Notes under the pieces: generated by a model
Seen by the model: the letters and a program-made list of their open reading frames with translations, nothing else
What the model was told of the DNA's origin: nothing
The model's database searches: none
Translations under genes and position numbers: made by a program
Origin: a virus
Reading direction: 5' to 3' (one strand)
IMG/VR virus record: IMGVR_UViG_3300035660_000003
Location: 1-22,260 of that record
Length of the DNA: 22,260 bases
In this document: positions 1 to 6,624 of the stretch, in pieces
How positions within the stretch are numbered: the first letter of the stretch is position 1
How the letters are laid out: each line of letters begins with the position of its first letter

Positions 1-327
1 CAGAATAGTCCAATAAGCTCCAACAAGATTCCATATGGATGAAATAAGATGGTTTTCTCCGTCATCTCTACCATCCACAACGCAAGCAAGATGTCTCATT
101 GCAGAATCTAAAAATCGTGATACTGGAATTCCCTTCTTCCAATTATTATCTCCATATTTAATAGCTCCCTTTTCATAATGAATTGCTAATGCACGAATTA
201 CTTCCCAAGGAATTAAATCAAATCGTCCTTTCCCAGATATTAAATCTCTAACTGCACCTGTTTTAAATTCAGTTCTTTGTCCAGAATCCTTAATTATATA
301 ATTTTCAACTTTTTTCTTTGTGACCAT
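1..327 (-). CDS. dATP/dGTP diphosphohydrolase-like protein (DUF5664 type), 3' end outside window
   Basis: Only the first 109 codons are present; the gene runs off the left edge without a stop. The visible part matches the all-alpha MazG-like family first called DUF5664, whose phage members hydrolyse dATP/dGTP to monophosphates. Visible landmarks are KTGAVRD (residues 22-28), KGRFDLIP (33-40), HYEKGAIKYGDNNWKKG (50-66), SRFLDSAMRHL (70-80), a DGRDDGENH acidic stretch (85-93) and a WNL helix (99-101). Conserved acidic residues E52, D60, D74 and E91 are candidate metal ligands. The ATG overlaps the end of the preceding small gene, so the two are co-transcribed. By family knowledge it adjusts the purine dNTP pool during virus replication, sanitising it or favouring modified DNA. 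Family assignment is fairly secure; substrate choice is inference. Confidence 0.72.
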   Translation of the reverse strand, partial: MVTKKKVENYIIKDSGQRTEFKTGAVRDLISGKGRFDLIPWEVIRALAIHYEKGAIKYGDNNWKKGIPVSRFLDSAMRHLACVVDGRDDGENHLISSIWNLVGAYWTIL

Positions 328-511
328 TTTTATCACTATCCTGTAATTTCTGTATCTCGTCGCTAATAAACTTTGCGGTTTCTTCCAATGCGTCAAGTCG
401 TTTTTCTATAGCATCAAATCTGAAATATACTTGTTCTAACCACATCCATTGAGCCTTCTTCTGCTTCTTTGGATTAGTCTTTCTTGTTTTTGTCTTGCCC
501 GCCACGTTCAT
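305..511 (-). CDS. small basic/coiled-coil protein
   Basis: The 68-residue product has a lysine-rich N-terminus (KTKTRKTNPKKQKK, residues 6-19). A helical segment follows (about 24-58, FDAIEKRLDALEETAKFISDEIQKL) with heptad spacing typical of a short coiled coil. No catalytic motif is visible and I do not recognise the family. It overlaps both neighbours, so it belongs to the short minus-strand operon that ends in the diphosphohydrolase-like gene. The ATG at 511 has a GAGGT directly against it. A GTG two codons later (505) has the same GAGGT at a normal distance and may be the real start. The basic tail plus coiled coil would fit a small nucleic-acid-associated oligomer, but that is inference only. 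Confidence 0.6.
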   Translation of the reverse strand: MNVAGKTKTRKTNPKKQKKAQWMWLEQVYFRFDAIEKRLDALEETAKFISDEIQKLQDSDKNGHKEKS

Positions 512-611
512 ACCTCTTTTTCAAATTTTCAAACTCTTCTTCCCATTTTTCCAAAGACTTCTCTTTCTTTTTAGGTCTATTCTTCCGTTCTTTTGATACT
601 ATATTATTCAC
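474..611 (-). CDS. short charged protein (45 aa)
   Basis: This short reading frame starts at a GTG overlapping the stop of the upstream HNH gene and ends 38 bases inside the next small gene. The product is highly charged, with a basic N-terminal half (KERKNRPKKKEK) and one predicted helix (SLEKWEEEFENLKKRYERGG). Tight overlap with genes on both sides on the same strand, and filling an otherwise empty gap, support it being translated. The start is weak: the only Shine-Dalgarno-like GGAG lies within a few bases of the GTG. Function unknown. Confidence 0.45.
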   Translation of the reverse strand: MNNIVSKERKNRPKKKEKSLEKWEEEFENLKKRYERGGQDKNKKD

Positions 612-1098
612 TCTCCTTTATATGCGGGCATATGCCGTCATTTCGTTGTTTTCCGCAGTTACAATTATAACAAAGCACACGATAACCTTCTGGAAAATTG
701 TTCTTTTTAAGCCAGAAATAAAATCTCCATCCACCCGAATATTTAATTTGTTTTCGATGTTCAGCACCATCATTTTTAACATGGTCTATAGTAAGAAAAA
801 GAATATTAGACTCATTACAACCTTTACATTGACACTTGGGTGGATTACCACCATAATGAGTCAGAACTTCTTCACGTAATTGTCGAATGTATTTTTTGGA
901 ATATTTTCTCGCTTCATTGCGATGAAATTCACGATACTTCTTACTTCTGATTAATTCATTGGAACGATTGTTCCAATAACGTTTACGATTAATTTCATTT
1001 TCACAACTTTTACAATACGCCCTGATTTTTCCTTTTAAAGATTTTTTATGAAATTCTGAATCATTTTTTGTTTTTTTGCACTTTGGACATCTTTTCAT
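604..1098 (-). CDS. HNH endonuclease with N-terminal zinc ribbon
   Basis: The 164-residue protein begins with a zinc ribbon (C4, C7, C29, C32) and a basic helical linker with WNNRSNE-type repeats (about 40-70). An HNH/treble-clef nuclease module follows: C89/C91/C94, the catalytic-type pair D105-H106 in LTIDHVKNDG, H114, and C143-Y-N145-C146 in the closing zinc knuckle. This architecture is typical of free-standing homing-type HNH nucleases in tailed viruses. The gene has its own promoter whose TATA box overlaps the stop codon of the primase gene, and a GGTGA Shine-Dalgarno sits 6 bases before the ATG. The private promoter and position at an operon end fit a mobile nuclease gene that has settled there. 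A role in packaging or recombination cannot be excluded. Confidence 0.75.
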   Translation of the reverse strand: MKRCPKCKKTKNDSEFHKKSLKGKIRAYCKSCENEINRKRYWNNRSNELIRSKKYREFHRNEARKYSKKYIRQLREEVLTHYGGNPPKCQCKGCNESNILFLTIDHVKNDGAEHRKQIKYSGGWRFYFWLKKNNFPEGYRVLCYNCNCGKQRNDGICPHIKESE

Positions 1099-1128
1099 GT
1101 TTTTTCACCACTTATAGTCCGTGTTCCC

Positions 1129-2229
1129 CTATTTAAATCTTTCTTTATTATTTAACAAATTATGTTTCTGCTTTCTCCATATTGGACATTCATCACTTTC
1201 TAAACACCAGCCTTTTTCTTTGAGAACAATGCATCGATAAGGATAAATTCGAGATTCTTCTTTGGTCTTATCCATTTTATCCTTGAAGAATCGTTCAACG
1301 TGATACCTTGTAGTTTTATCAGTAAAATCCTTAAACTTGCGGAATAAATCAACCATCTTTTCCACATCATCATAACCAGAGTAAAACGCCTCATTTAAAA
1401 GAGCCAATCGTTGAGCGTGGCACATTGTTCCAGCGTCTATTCTTTTTTGGAAACACATTCTAATAGAACCTATATAACCATGTGTTTCTTCCCAATGTTC
1501 CTTCGATTCTTCTCGATGTTTTTCTGCATCCTCTTTACGTTTTTGTCTTCGTTTACTGACAACATCGCAAGCCAGTTGTAGGTGTTTTCGTTTCAAACCA
1601 TAAAGTCGATAGAAATCAAGTTCTCTCAACTTTGTCGGTTCAAAATTAATATCAAGAACTTTACATTCTTCCCCAGATATTTCATGGATAGACGTTGGAA
1701 TTCGTGCCATGTTTTTAATACTTGAAGAAACAGAATCAAAATATCTGTATTCGTGAGAATTGCCCTTAATGAATATCATTTGAAGTTCCTTATAGACATC
1801 ATTCCAATAATCAATATCAGAAGAGATTTCATAAATGCTGTCAAAAAATAAATATACGTGATAACCCTTTCGAGTTTTGACTATTAATGGTTGAATTCCA
1901 TGAGATATTTCGAGCATTTTATTTACAAATATTCTTATCTCGACTTCTAATTCTTTCCTGCGTTTTTTAATTTGATTCTCTGTAAGTTCTTCACTCTTTG
2001 TTCCATAATCGAAATCCCAAAAAACTTTCTCGACACCATAGACCATATCATGGTCAGTTCTTGGTTGAATACTCATATATGCTGGTTTTTTATCTTTGGC
2101 ACACTCCTCAACAAAAGTCAAAATATCATTTGGATTATCGTAAAAAACCTGAGTGGGATTTCCGAAATCCCGCCCAAAATTACCAAACCATTCCAATAAA
2201 AATTGTTCTCTAGTTATATGGTCAATCAC
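1129..2229 (-). CDS. archaeo-eukaryotic primase: PriS-like catalytic domain fused to PriL-like Fe-S domain
   Basis: This 366-residue protein would make RNA or DNA primers for virus replication. The N-terminal two thirds show the AEP signature: the DxD metal motif in VFWDFDYG (D72, D74), the nucleotide-binding histidine in KTRKGYHVYLFF (H124), R176 in ARIP, and the third acidic residue D193 in VLDIN. A charged linker (about 225-250) follows. The C-terminal 110 residues resemble the C-terminal 4Fe-4S domain of the large primase subunit: C259, C333, C342 and C348 with R273, a DLF..FKDFTDKTTRYHVE helix pair and YPYRC...KGWC. One chain would thus combine the catalytic small subunit with the Fe-S domain. 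The gene starts at a GTG overlapping the end of the deoxyribosyltransferase-like gene; a later TTG is possible. It is in an operon with a RadA-like ATPase. AEP assignment is secure; the fused Fe-S domain is a strong inference. Confidence 0.85.
   Translation of the reverse strand: MIDHITREQFLLEWFGNFGRDFGNPTQVFYDNPNDILTFVEECAKDKKPAYMSIQPRTDHDMVYGVEKVFWDFDYGTKSEELTENQIKKRRKELEVEIRIFVNKMLEISHGIQPLIVKTRKGYHVYLFFDSIYEISSDIDYWNDVYKELQMIFIKGNSHEYRYFDSVSSSIKNMARIPTSIHEISGEECKVLDINFEPTKLRELDFYRLYGLKRKHLQLACDVVSKRRQKRKEDAEKHREESKEHWEETHGYIGSIRMCFQKRIDAGTMCHAQRLALLNEAFYSGYDDVEKMVDLFRKFKDFTDKTTRYHVERFFKDKMDKTKEESRIYPYRCIVLKEKGWCLESDECPIWRKQKHNLLNNKERFK
1130..1137 (-). promoter_or_regulatory. TATA box for the HNH gene, inside the primase stop codon
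   Basis: On the minus strand TTTAAATA is centred about 35 bases before the HNH ATG. It predicts a transcript start near 1107 and a leader of about 9 bases carrying GGTGA. The box shares bases with the TAG stop of the primase gene, so the downstream genes can be transcribed separately from the replication operon. Confidence 0.55.
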
Positions 2230-2785
2230 TTTTTCTTCTCTCTTCTACAAGTTGTCTTATTCTTGGCATTTCACTTTTAAGATAACTAATTAGACCCCGT
2301 TCATTCCTAAAAACTTTCACACAAGCATATTGAATCCAAGGATGAGTGAATAATCTGGTAGTGGTCGTGACCAGAAACACTTGTTTTCCTAAAAATTCCT
2401 TCATAATATAACCACGTTTGGCGAGCCATTTGAATATTCCGCCACAAGTCCAGATTTCACAAGTAGTTCCAGTTGAACCTTCTGGCATGAATGCGATTAT
2501 TCCATCAGCACCTCGAATCAGGTCTAAGTCGGTTTCAACTATATCTTCATGCCTATGAACAAGTTTGCTTGTGAATATCTCCATTGCCTCAGCATCTCTC
2601 CCTAAATCATCCGCCATTTTAACTTCTGGACGAGTTTCCTTCCAAGAACCGTCTTTCTCGTAAAATGGATTAATGGTATCAATTCCCATTTTCTGTAATT
2701 CAGGAATTATTTTATCTCTTACATGATGTCTCTCACTAAACGTATGAGCTATATAGAAAATCGGTTTTATTTTTTTAGTCTTCAT
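2222..2785 (-). CDS. nucleoside 2-deoxyribosyltransferase-like protein
   Basis: The 187-residue protein has the Rossmann-like layout of the nucleoside 2-deoxyribosyltransferase family. It has an N-terminal strand and loop (PIFYIAHTFSERHHVRDKI, about 8-26), a G-x-x-x-INPFY strand end (34-42), and the diagnostic DLDLIRGADGIIAFMPEGSTGTTCEIW block (about 86-112), whose E110 matches the family's catalytic glutamate position. Family members swap bases on deoxynucleosides or hydrolyse deoxynucleotides, so a role in nucleotide salvage or a modified DNA base is plausible. It overlaps the HNH-like gene upstream by 11 bases and the primase downstream by 8 bases. Some related folds serve as sensor or NAD-binding domains, so the enzymatic activity is inferred rather than certain. 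Confidence 0.62.
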   Translation of the reverse strand: MKTKKIKPIFYIAHTFSERHHVRDKIIPELQKMGIDTINPFYEKDGSWKETRPEVKMADDLGRDAEAMEIFTSKLVHRHEDIVETDLDLIRGADGIIAFMPEGSTGTTCEIWTCGGIFKWLAKRGYIMKEFLGKQVFLVTTTTRLFTHPWIQYACVKVFRNERGLISYLKSEMPRIRQLVEERRKSD

Positions 2786-3236
2786 TTTTTGCCATCTCTA
2801 ATAATTTCTGTGCAAGTGGGTTTATATTCTTTTCGGTTTTTAACATTTGAATTAAAGCGGTCATAACTCCTATGAATTTATCAAGTTGTTTTCCTTCGAG
2901 CAACCTAGCAGTATTTGCAACTCTTTCTGGATTAGCATAAAATAATGTTCTAATTGCATCGGCTAATTGATGACAATAGTAACAAAATTCGCTAGTATTA
3001 TCAAGAGCAAGAAGTGGATTTTTCTTAACGGTTTGAGGGGCATATGCGTAATACCAATGATGTAATGCGGTATTTTTAATTTCTCCACTTTCAACTGATT
3101 TACCACAGGCTTCACAAATGTGATTTCTGGGGTCAAACGGCAAAGTAACTACGCAACCACCGCCATGTGCTCCAGCATATCTCATTTTATATGGTTTATC
3201 AGTCATGCTCTTTGTGCCCATTTTATTAACCTGCAT
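2775..3236 (-). CDS. HNH-like zinc-finger protein
   Basis: The 153-residue product contains one treble-clef module: C41-EA-C44, a histidine pair H59-H60 in TALHHWYYAY, N80 in LALDNTSEF, and C85-YY-C88-H89. This is the order seen in HNH nucleases, but the catalytic H/N spacing is not canonical, so it may be a structural zinc domain instead. The C-terminal half is helical. Two ATGs are possible. The first (3236) has AGTGAT 8 bases upstream, the second (3221) has AGGT 7 bases upstream. It overlaps the preceding zinc protein by 34 bases and lies in the replication operon between that gene and the deoxyribosyltransferase-like gene. Confidence 0.55.
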   Translation of the reverse strand: MQVNKMGTKSMTDKPYKMRYAGAHGGGCVVTLPFDPRNHICEACGKSVESGEIKNTALHHWYYAYAPQTVKKNPLLALDNTSEFCYYCHQLADAIRTLFYANPERVANTARLLEGKQLDKFIGVMTALIQMLKTEKNINPLAQKLLEMAKNED

Positions 3237-3664
3237 AATTCACAATCACTTTGACCAGAATATAATATTGTCTCTTCCTCGTCGTCTTCAACATCTATGA
3301 AAAATTTTTCCCAACATTCAGCATGATAATAATAATGCTTATTTCTTCGATGTCTCGAAACAACTTCTTGAGTCCAAGTTATACATTTCTTTGGAATAAC
3401 TCTTCCACAACCAGAGCATTTAAGAAGAACTGTTCGAGCCTTATCATCCCATTCAATGCCAGCAGAATAATCAGTTTTAATTCCGCATCGTGGACAAGTT
3501 CCAAATCCTTTAATTTCTATATCTTTTCCAAAATCATTATCAGAACTTCCAGATGGATGGAAAAGACAAGTATCAGATGCACATAATAATCTATCATCTT
3601 TGCACATTCCCCGTCCTTTCAAAATTGCTTTAACGTGTGGAGTTAATCTAAATCTCATCGTCAT
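3203..3664 (-). CDS. multi-cysteine zinc protein, unknown function
   Basis: This 153-residue protein is full of paired cysteines: C21, C28 and C33 near the start, CPRC (57-60), CSGC (83-86), a cysteine and histidine cluster around HYYYHAEC (110-117), and CELC (142-145). The pattern predicts two or three zinc ribbons. The third part has a PARP/LIM-like look (C...W..EVVSRHRRNKHYYYHAECWEKF), where a basic stretch precedes a His-x2-Cys knuckle. An acidic run (DVEDDEEE, 124-131) follows. It starts directly after the TAA of the RadA-like gene (TAAATG) and overlaps the HNH-like gene. Zinc ribbons inside a replication operon suggest nucleic-acid binding, but no family is recognised. Confidence 0.6.
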   Translation of the reverse strand: MTMRFRLTPHVKAILKGRGMCKDDRLLCASDTCLFHPSGSSDNDFGKDIEIKGFGTCPRCGIKTDYSAGIEWDDKARTVLLKCSGCGRVIPKKCITWTQEVVSRHRRNKHYYYHAECWEKFFIDVEDDEEETILYSGQSDCELCRLIKWAQRA

Positions 3665-4645
3665 TTATGATTCCTCTTCAGATGGTTGTTCTTCTCCTTC
3701 TGGAATTGGTTCACCCTTCTTTTTGCCTTCTATGTTTTCTTGTGCCTGCTTTTCAGCGAATTTTTCTTCCCTTTCTTTTAATGCCTTTGCAACTTTAGCG
3801 GAATCTGGCACGTTATCGATACCCTTCTCATTAATTAGAAATGCTCTTTCAGCCAATGCTGTATAACTTGAATCCATCATTTCCACAACTCTAACATTTC
3901 CAGTTGCCTTTCGGAAGAATAAGATAAAATCTGGCTGATGCTCTACTGAACGTCCACCGATTGGCATTTGAATATCCGACAATGATGCATATGGTGTAGC
4001 CACGGGTTTATCATAAATTTGAGTCGTATAAACAAGTGCCGCCTGATGCAAATCGGCTATTCTTTCAAGAGCCAAAACGAATTCTCTAATCAATCCGTTT
4101 TTGACTTGAACTGTTTCTCTTCCAAGAAATTCAACTCCTCGGAAGAGTTTCGATATGGAGTCACAAATTATCAAATCCACTTTCTCAGTATCCGATGGGG
4201 CTGGAAGACTTTGAATAATCATCATTTGTTCTATCCAAGATTTTGGTCTATAGTAAATGATTTTATCTCTAACGGATTCCCAATTTAATTGTCTGGCTTC
4301 GCATATCTGTTTCAACCGTTCAATTCTAAGACTTTTTTCAGGGTCGATATAAATTACTCTATTTGGACAAAGAACTGCCATAGTTAAACACGTTTGAGTT
4401 TTCCCAGAACGGAATGCACCATACATTAGAAGAGATTTGCCTTCTGGAATTCCGCCACTAATTATTTCATCAATTACCGTTCCAGTCTTAATTTTGATTT
4501 CTTTTGATTCTGATTCTTCCAATTCTTTTAAGGAGATTGGATTTAATGCATCTTTCTTCTTGTATCTATCGAGATATTCCTTGAAGAGTGCTCCTTTTTG
4601 TTTGACGAGAAGTTCCTTAACGTCCATAATTTCGTCGCCAGTCAT
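3665..4645 (-). CDS. RadA/RecA-family recombinase ATPase
   Basis: The 326-residue protein is a RecA-fold ATPase of the archaeal RadA/RadB type. It shows the entry motif TGTVIDEIISGGIPEGK (54-70), Walker A GAFRSGKT (76-83), a DPEKS strand end with E103, Walker B VDLIICDS (156-163), a YTTQIYDKP motif (about 206-214) matching the conserved Q of RecA family members, and GG before the second DNA loop. The N-terminal helix-hairpin-helix domain of cellular RadA is absent. The C-terminal 50 residues are low-complexity and highly charged (KEREEKFAEKQAQ... then an acidic tail), resembling a protein-recruiting tail. Its ATG overlaps the preceding stop (ATGA). By family knowledge it would form filaments on ssDNA for recombination-linked replication or repair. 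Confidence 0.85.
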   Translation of the reverse strand: MTGDEIMDVKELLVKQKGALFKEYLDRYKKKDALNPISLKELEESESKEIKIKTGTVIDEIISGGIPEGKSLLMYGAFRSGKTQTCLTMAVLCPNRVIYIDPEKSLRIERLKQICEARQLNWESVRDKIIYYRPKSWIEQMMIIQSLPAPSDTEKVDLIICDSISKLFRGVEFLGRETVQVKNGLIREFVLALERIADLHQAALVYTTQIYDKPVATPYASLSDIQMPIGGRSVEHQPDFILFFRKATGNVRVVEMMDSSYTALAERAFLINEKGIDNVPDSAKVAKALKEREEKFAEKQAQENIEGKKKGEPIPEGEEQPSEEES

Positions 4646-4899
4646 TGTATGTTCCCCTTCTTAATATAATCTTCTATTACTGGTTTCATTTTTTCCCAGT
4701 CTTTAACGAAATTGATTCCGAACTTATGTTTTCGTTTCCATTTATCATCCTTCTTCTGCCAGAGAAATATCATAACTTTATTGTGACCGAACATATTCGC
4801 CAAAACAACAGCGTGCCACCATTTTGCAGTTTTATAGATTGTGGTGTATTCAATCACGGAAATTGTGGGGTCAACTGGAAGTGGTTCGTCAACTGACAT
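4642..4899 (-). CDS. small unknown protein of the replication operon
   Basis: The product is 85 residues from the ATG at 4899, which has GAGTGAG a few bases upstream; a GTG three codons earlier is also open. It appears to be one compact alpha/beta domain: strands around TISVIEYTTIYKT and HAVVLANMFGHNKVMIFLWQKKD, a basic turn KWKRKHKF, and a final helix DWEKMKPVIEDYIKK. The strand-strand-basic-helix order is reminiscent of PC4-like ssDNA-binding domains, but similarity is too weak to name it. The stop overlaps the RadA-like start codon, so translation is probably coupled to the recombinase; a mediator or ssDNA-binding partner would be a reasonable guess. Confidence 0.6.
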   Translation of the reverse strand: MSVDEPLPVDPTISVIEYTTIYKTAKWWHAVVLANMFGHNKVMIFLWQKKDDKWKRKHKFGINFVKDWEKMKPVIEDYIKKGNIQ

Positions 4900-5323
4900 A
4901 TTTCTCACTCTTTTGTTTAGCTAATTCCTCTCCCTTACTGAATAATTGTTTAAGCAGACCAACTGTTTTTTGTTTTCCACTTATACTCATATAGACATCT
5001 CCTAAAGTTTCAAACAATATGCCATATGCCAAATAACCGTTAATATTCACGTTTTGGAAAATTTCTTCAATGACCAGTTTAATGGCAACCATTCTTTTCA
5101 TTATGTTGTCCTTGACTTCGGGACCTTCATTTACACAAACTGCCAAATATTTAGAAATATATTTGAGATTCTCCATCAAATCTTTGAATTCGGGGCTAAG
5201 GTCTTCATCTTTCTGCCAGATTTCACAACCTTGTTGCACCCGTCTTTCAACGGGTTTATCCAGTTCATCTAAATCCAATTCGAGAACGAGTTTTCTTTTT
5301 TCTTTCTTTGGTTCTTCTGTCAT
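4889..5323 (-). CDS. helical unknown protein of the replication operon
   Basis: The 144-residue product starts at an ATG that overlaps the previous stop (ATGA) and has GAGGG 6 bases upstream; a TTG two codons earlier is less likely. It opens with a charged segment (EEPKKEKRKLVLELDLDELDKP) and is then mostly alpha-helical. The central part (LMENLKYISKYLAVCVNEGPEVKDNIMKRMVAIKLVIEEIF) and the C-terminal part contain amphipathic helices. No motif or family was recognised. Its place between two small genes and the RadA-like ATPase suggests an accessory role in replication or recombination. Confidence 0.6.
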   Translation of the reverse strand: MTEEPKKEKRKLVLELDLDELDKPVERRVQQGCEIWQKDEDLSPEFKDLMENLKYISKYLAVCVNEGPEVKDNIMKRMVAIKLVIEEIFQNVNINGYLAYGILFETLGDVYMSISGKQKTVGLLKQLFSKGEELAKQKSEKYVS

Positions 5324-5595
5324 TCGCAACCCTCACATGGTTTCTTAGCAAACTCAATTGAATCTTCTGCGAGCAACATTCTACATCCATCTTTAATTGC
5401 CAAAATTGTCACCTTTTCGTCAATGGCTTTAATTATTTGTGCACAAATGAATTTTGGCATATTTTTAGGAAGTGAAATATCAATACATCTTGTGATTGCC
5501 TTTCCATCAGTATTTGTATCTACCCATAGAATTAATGTAATCAACTTACCAGCAAAGAATTTCGTCTCTAGGATTTTTTCTAACGAATTTGGCAT
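5320..5595 (-). CDS. first gene of the replication operon, unknown function
   Basis: This 91-residue product begins 13 bases downstream of the expected transcript start of promoter 5631-5639. A well-formed AGTGAT lies 7 bases before the ATG. Predicted strands (GKLITLILWVDTN, TRCIDISLP) alternate with helices, and a C-terminal C-E-G-C motif (CEGCE) is the only cysteine pair. No family is recognised. It is the leader gene of a seven-to-eight-gene overlapping operon ending in the primase. Confidence 0.6.
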   Translation of the reverse strand: MPNSLEKILETKFFAGKLITLILWVDTNTDGKAITRCIDISLPKNMPKFICAQIIKAIDEKVTILAIKDGCRMLLAEDSIEFAKKPCEGCE

Positions 5596-5630
5596 ATATT
5601 AATCACTTATAAGAAAAAGTATAGAAACTA

Positions 5631-5648
5631 CTTAATAAAGGTTGCGGT
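5631..5648 (-). promoter_or_regulatory. promoter of the replication operon
   Basis: On the minus strand ACCGCAAC immediately precedes CTTTATTAAG. The GCAAC part sits where the archaeal BRE lies and the A/T block is a TATA box centred about 40 bases before the first ATG. The same ACCGCAACCTTTAT string recurs before the gene at 14026, and CGCAACCTTTAT recurs at 21400. Confidence 0.55.
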
Positions 5649-6280
5649 TATCGGACGGTTACACTTTTCGCTAGATTTTCAAATTTTTCTTTATTTCGCA
5701 AATAAATATGAAACCCATCATGACAATAAGAACACATTAAAACAAAATCTTCGATATGATTTTTGGTATATGATGGACTACAACTATGACGTTTTCCATG
5801 AACTTCATGACAAACCATTTTCCTTCGTATTTTACCACAAATAAAACAGACGCTTCCTAACTTTCGATGATTTTCTTCCACAGATTTTCTTGTATAATCT
5901 CTATCTTCTTGTCTTGATTTCTCTAAGTTTTCTTTATATTTTAAACGTTGATTTTGATTTAGTCTTTCACGATTTTTTTCACGCCATCTTTTCATTCTTT
6001 CTAAATATTTTTTTCTATGTCTTTGATAACATTCTTTAGTTTGTTGTATCTTTTTTTCTCGGTTCTTAGCATAATTTTCTTTATAAAAATTTGGGCGTTT
6101 CTCATGCCACTCTTTCATATAATTGTTATATTTTTCAAGTCCTTCCAATGTTCCTCGCCTTTTTCGATTAGCTTTTCTACATTGTTCTTTTGCTCGTTCT
6201 GGATTTCTCTCACGCCATCTTTTTGATTTTTCTCTATTTAGTCGCTTTCTTCTCATTTCTTTCGTTTCAGATATTTCCAT
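5648..6280 (-). CDS. HNH endonuclease with basic repeat N-terminus
   Basis: The 210-residue protein has a long, very basic N-terminal region (1-140) built from imperfect repeats around NRE/NPE and Y-x(2)-K/N (ERNPERAKEQ, KNREKKIQQ, EKNRERLNQN), seen in many virus HNH proteins and likely DNA-binding. The nuclease module is at 143-195: C145-FI-C148, C157-H158, H161, H165, and C183-SY-C186-H187...H191. It has its own promoter and a GTGA Shine-Dalgarno. It sits between the small gene at 6332 and the promoter of the replication operon, as if dropped into an intergenic space. Its last residues (LAKSVTVR) echo those of the upstream gene (LAKTVTVK). Probably a free-standing homing-type nuclease. Confidence 0.72.
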   Translation of the reverse strand: MEISETKEMRRKRLNREKSKRWRERNPERAKEQCRKANRKRRGTLEGLEKYNNYMKEWHEKRPNFYKENYAKNREKKIQQTKECYQRHRKKYLERMKRWREKNRERLNQNQRLKYKENLEKSRQEDRDYTRKSVEENHRKLGSVCFICGKIRRKMVCHEVHGKRHSCSPSYTKNHIEDFVLMCSYCHDGFHIYLRNKEKFENLAKSVTVR

Positions 6281-6299
6281 TATTTGTCACTGATTTAGT

Positions 6300-6333
6300 A
6301 AAAGCGTTACTTGTATTTAAGTTTTACGCTTTT
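6300..6333 (-). promoter_or_regulatory. HNH promoter flanked by an 8-bp inverted repeat
   Basis: The TATA-like TTAAATAC (6313-6320, minus strand) lies about 36 bases before the HNH ATG. It is bracketed by AAAAGCGT at 6300-6307 and its exact reverse complement at 6326-6333. The arms could be an operator around the promoter, or a terminator-like hairpin for the gene ending at 6332. Confidence 0.45.
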
Positions 6334-6613
6334 ATTTAACAGTAACCGTTTTAGCTAATCCCTTGGGAAAATCAGGGTCGAAAATATGGTGTTTATCGCT
6401 GAGTTTTGCGGTTTTCCATTTTATTAGATTTAAAATATCTTTTTCCCAAATCCAGTCTATGTGTGTCGCATTTAAAATTCGATATTGGACACGAACATCT
6501 ACGCCACGCAATAATAGATAACGAACTTCAAATTCAACATCGTCAAGATTAACATGCCATGTAAAAGATGATGGAGAATAAAAGGCTTTAAGATTTTTAA
6601 TTGTGCCCTGCAT
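6332..6613 (-). CDS. small protein after the tail-completion gene, unknown function
   Basis: The 93-residue product is predicted to be mostly beta-strand (FYSPSSFTWHVNLDDVEFEVRYLLLRGVDVRVQYRI) with a short helical part (KDILNLIKWKTAKL). No cysteines, signal peptide or membrane segment are present. It follows the tail-completion-like gene by 11 bases on the same strand, with GTGAAATAA before the ATG, so it is probably a virion or tail-assembly component. No family is recognised. Confidence 0.55.
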   Translation of the reverse strand: MQGTIKNLKAFYSPSSFTWHVNLDDVEFEVRYLLLRGVDVRVQYRILNATHIDWIWEKDILNLIKWKTAKLSDKHHIFDPDFPKGLAKTVTVK

Positions 6614-6624
6614 TTATTTCACGA

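Noticed and set aside
484-879. Plus-strand 131-codon frame opposite the HNH gene
   Set aside because: It is hydrophobic, antisense to a motif-bearing HNH gene, and has no promoter or ribosome site of its own.
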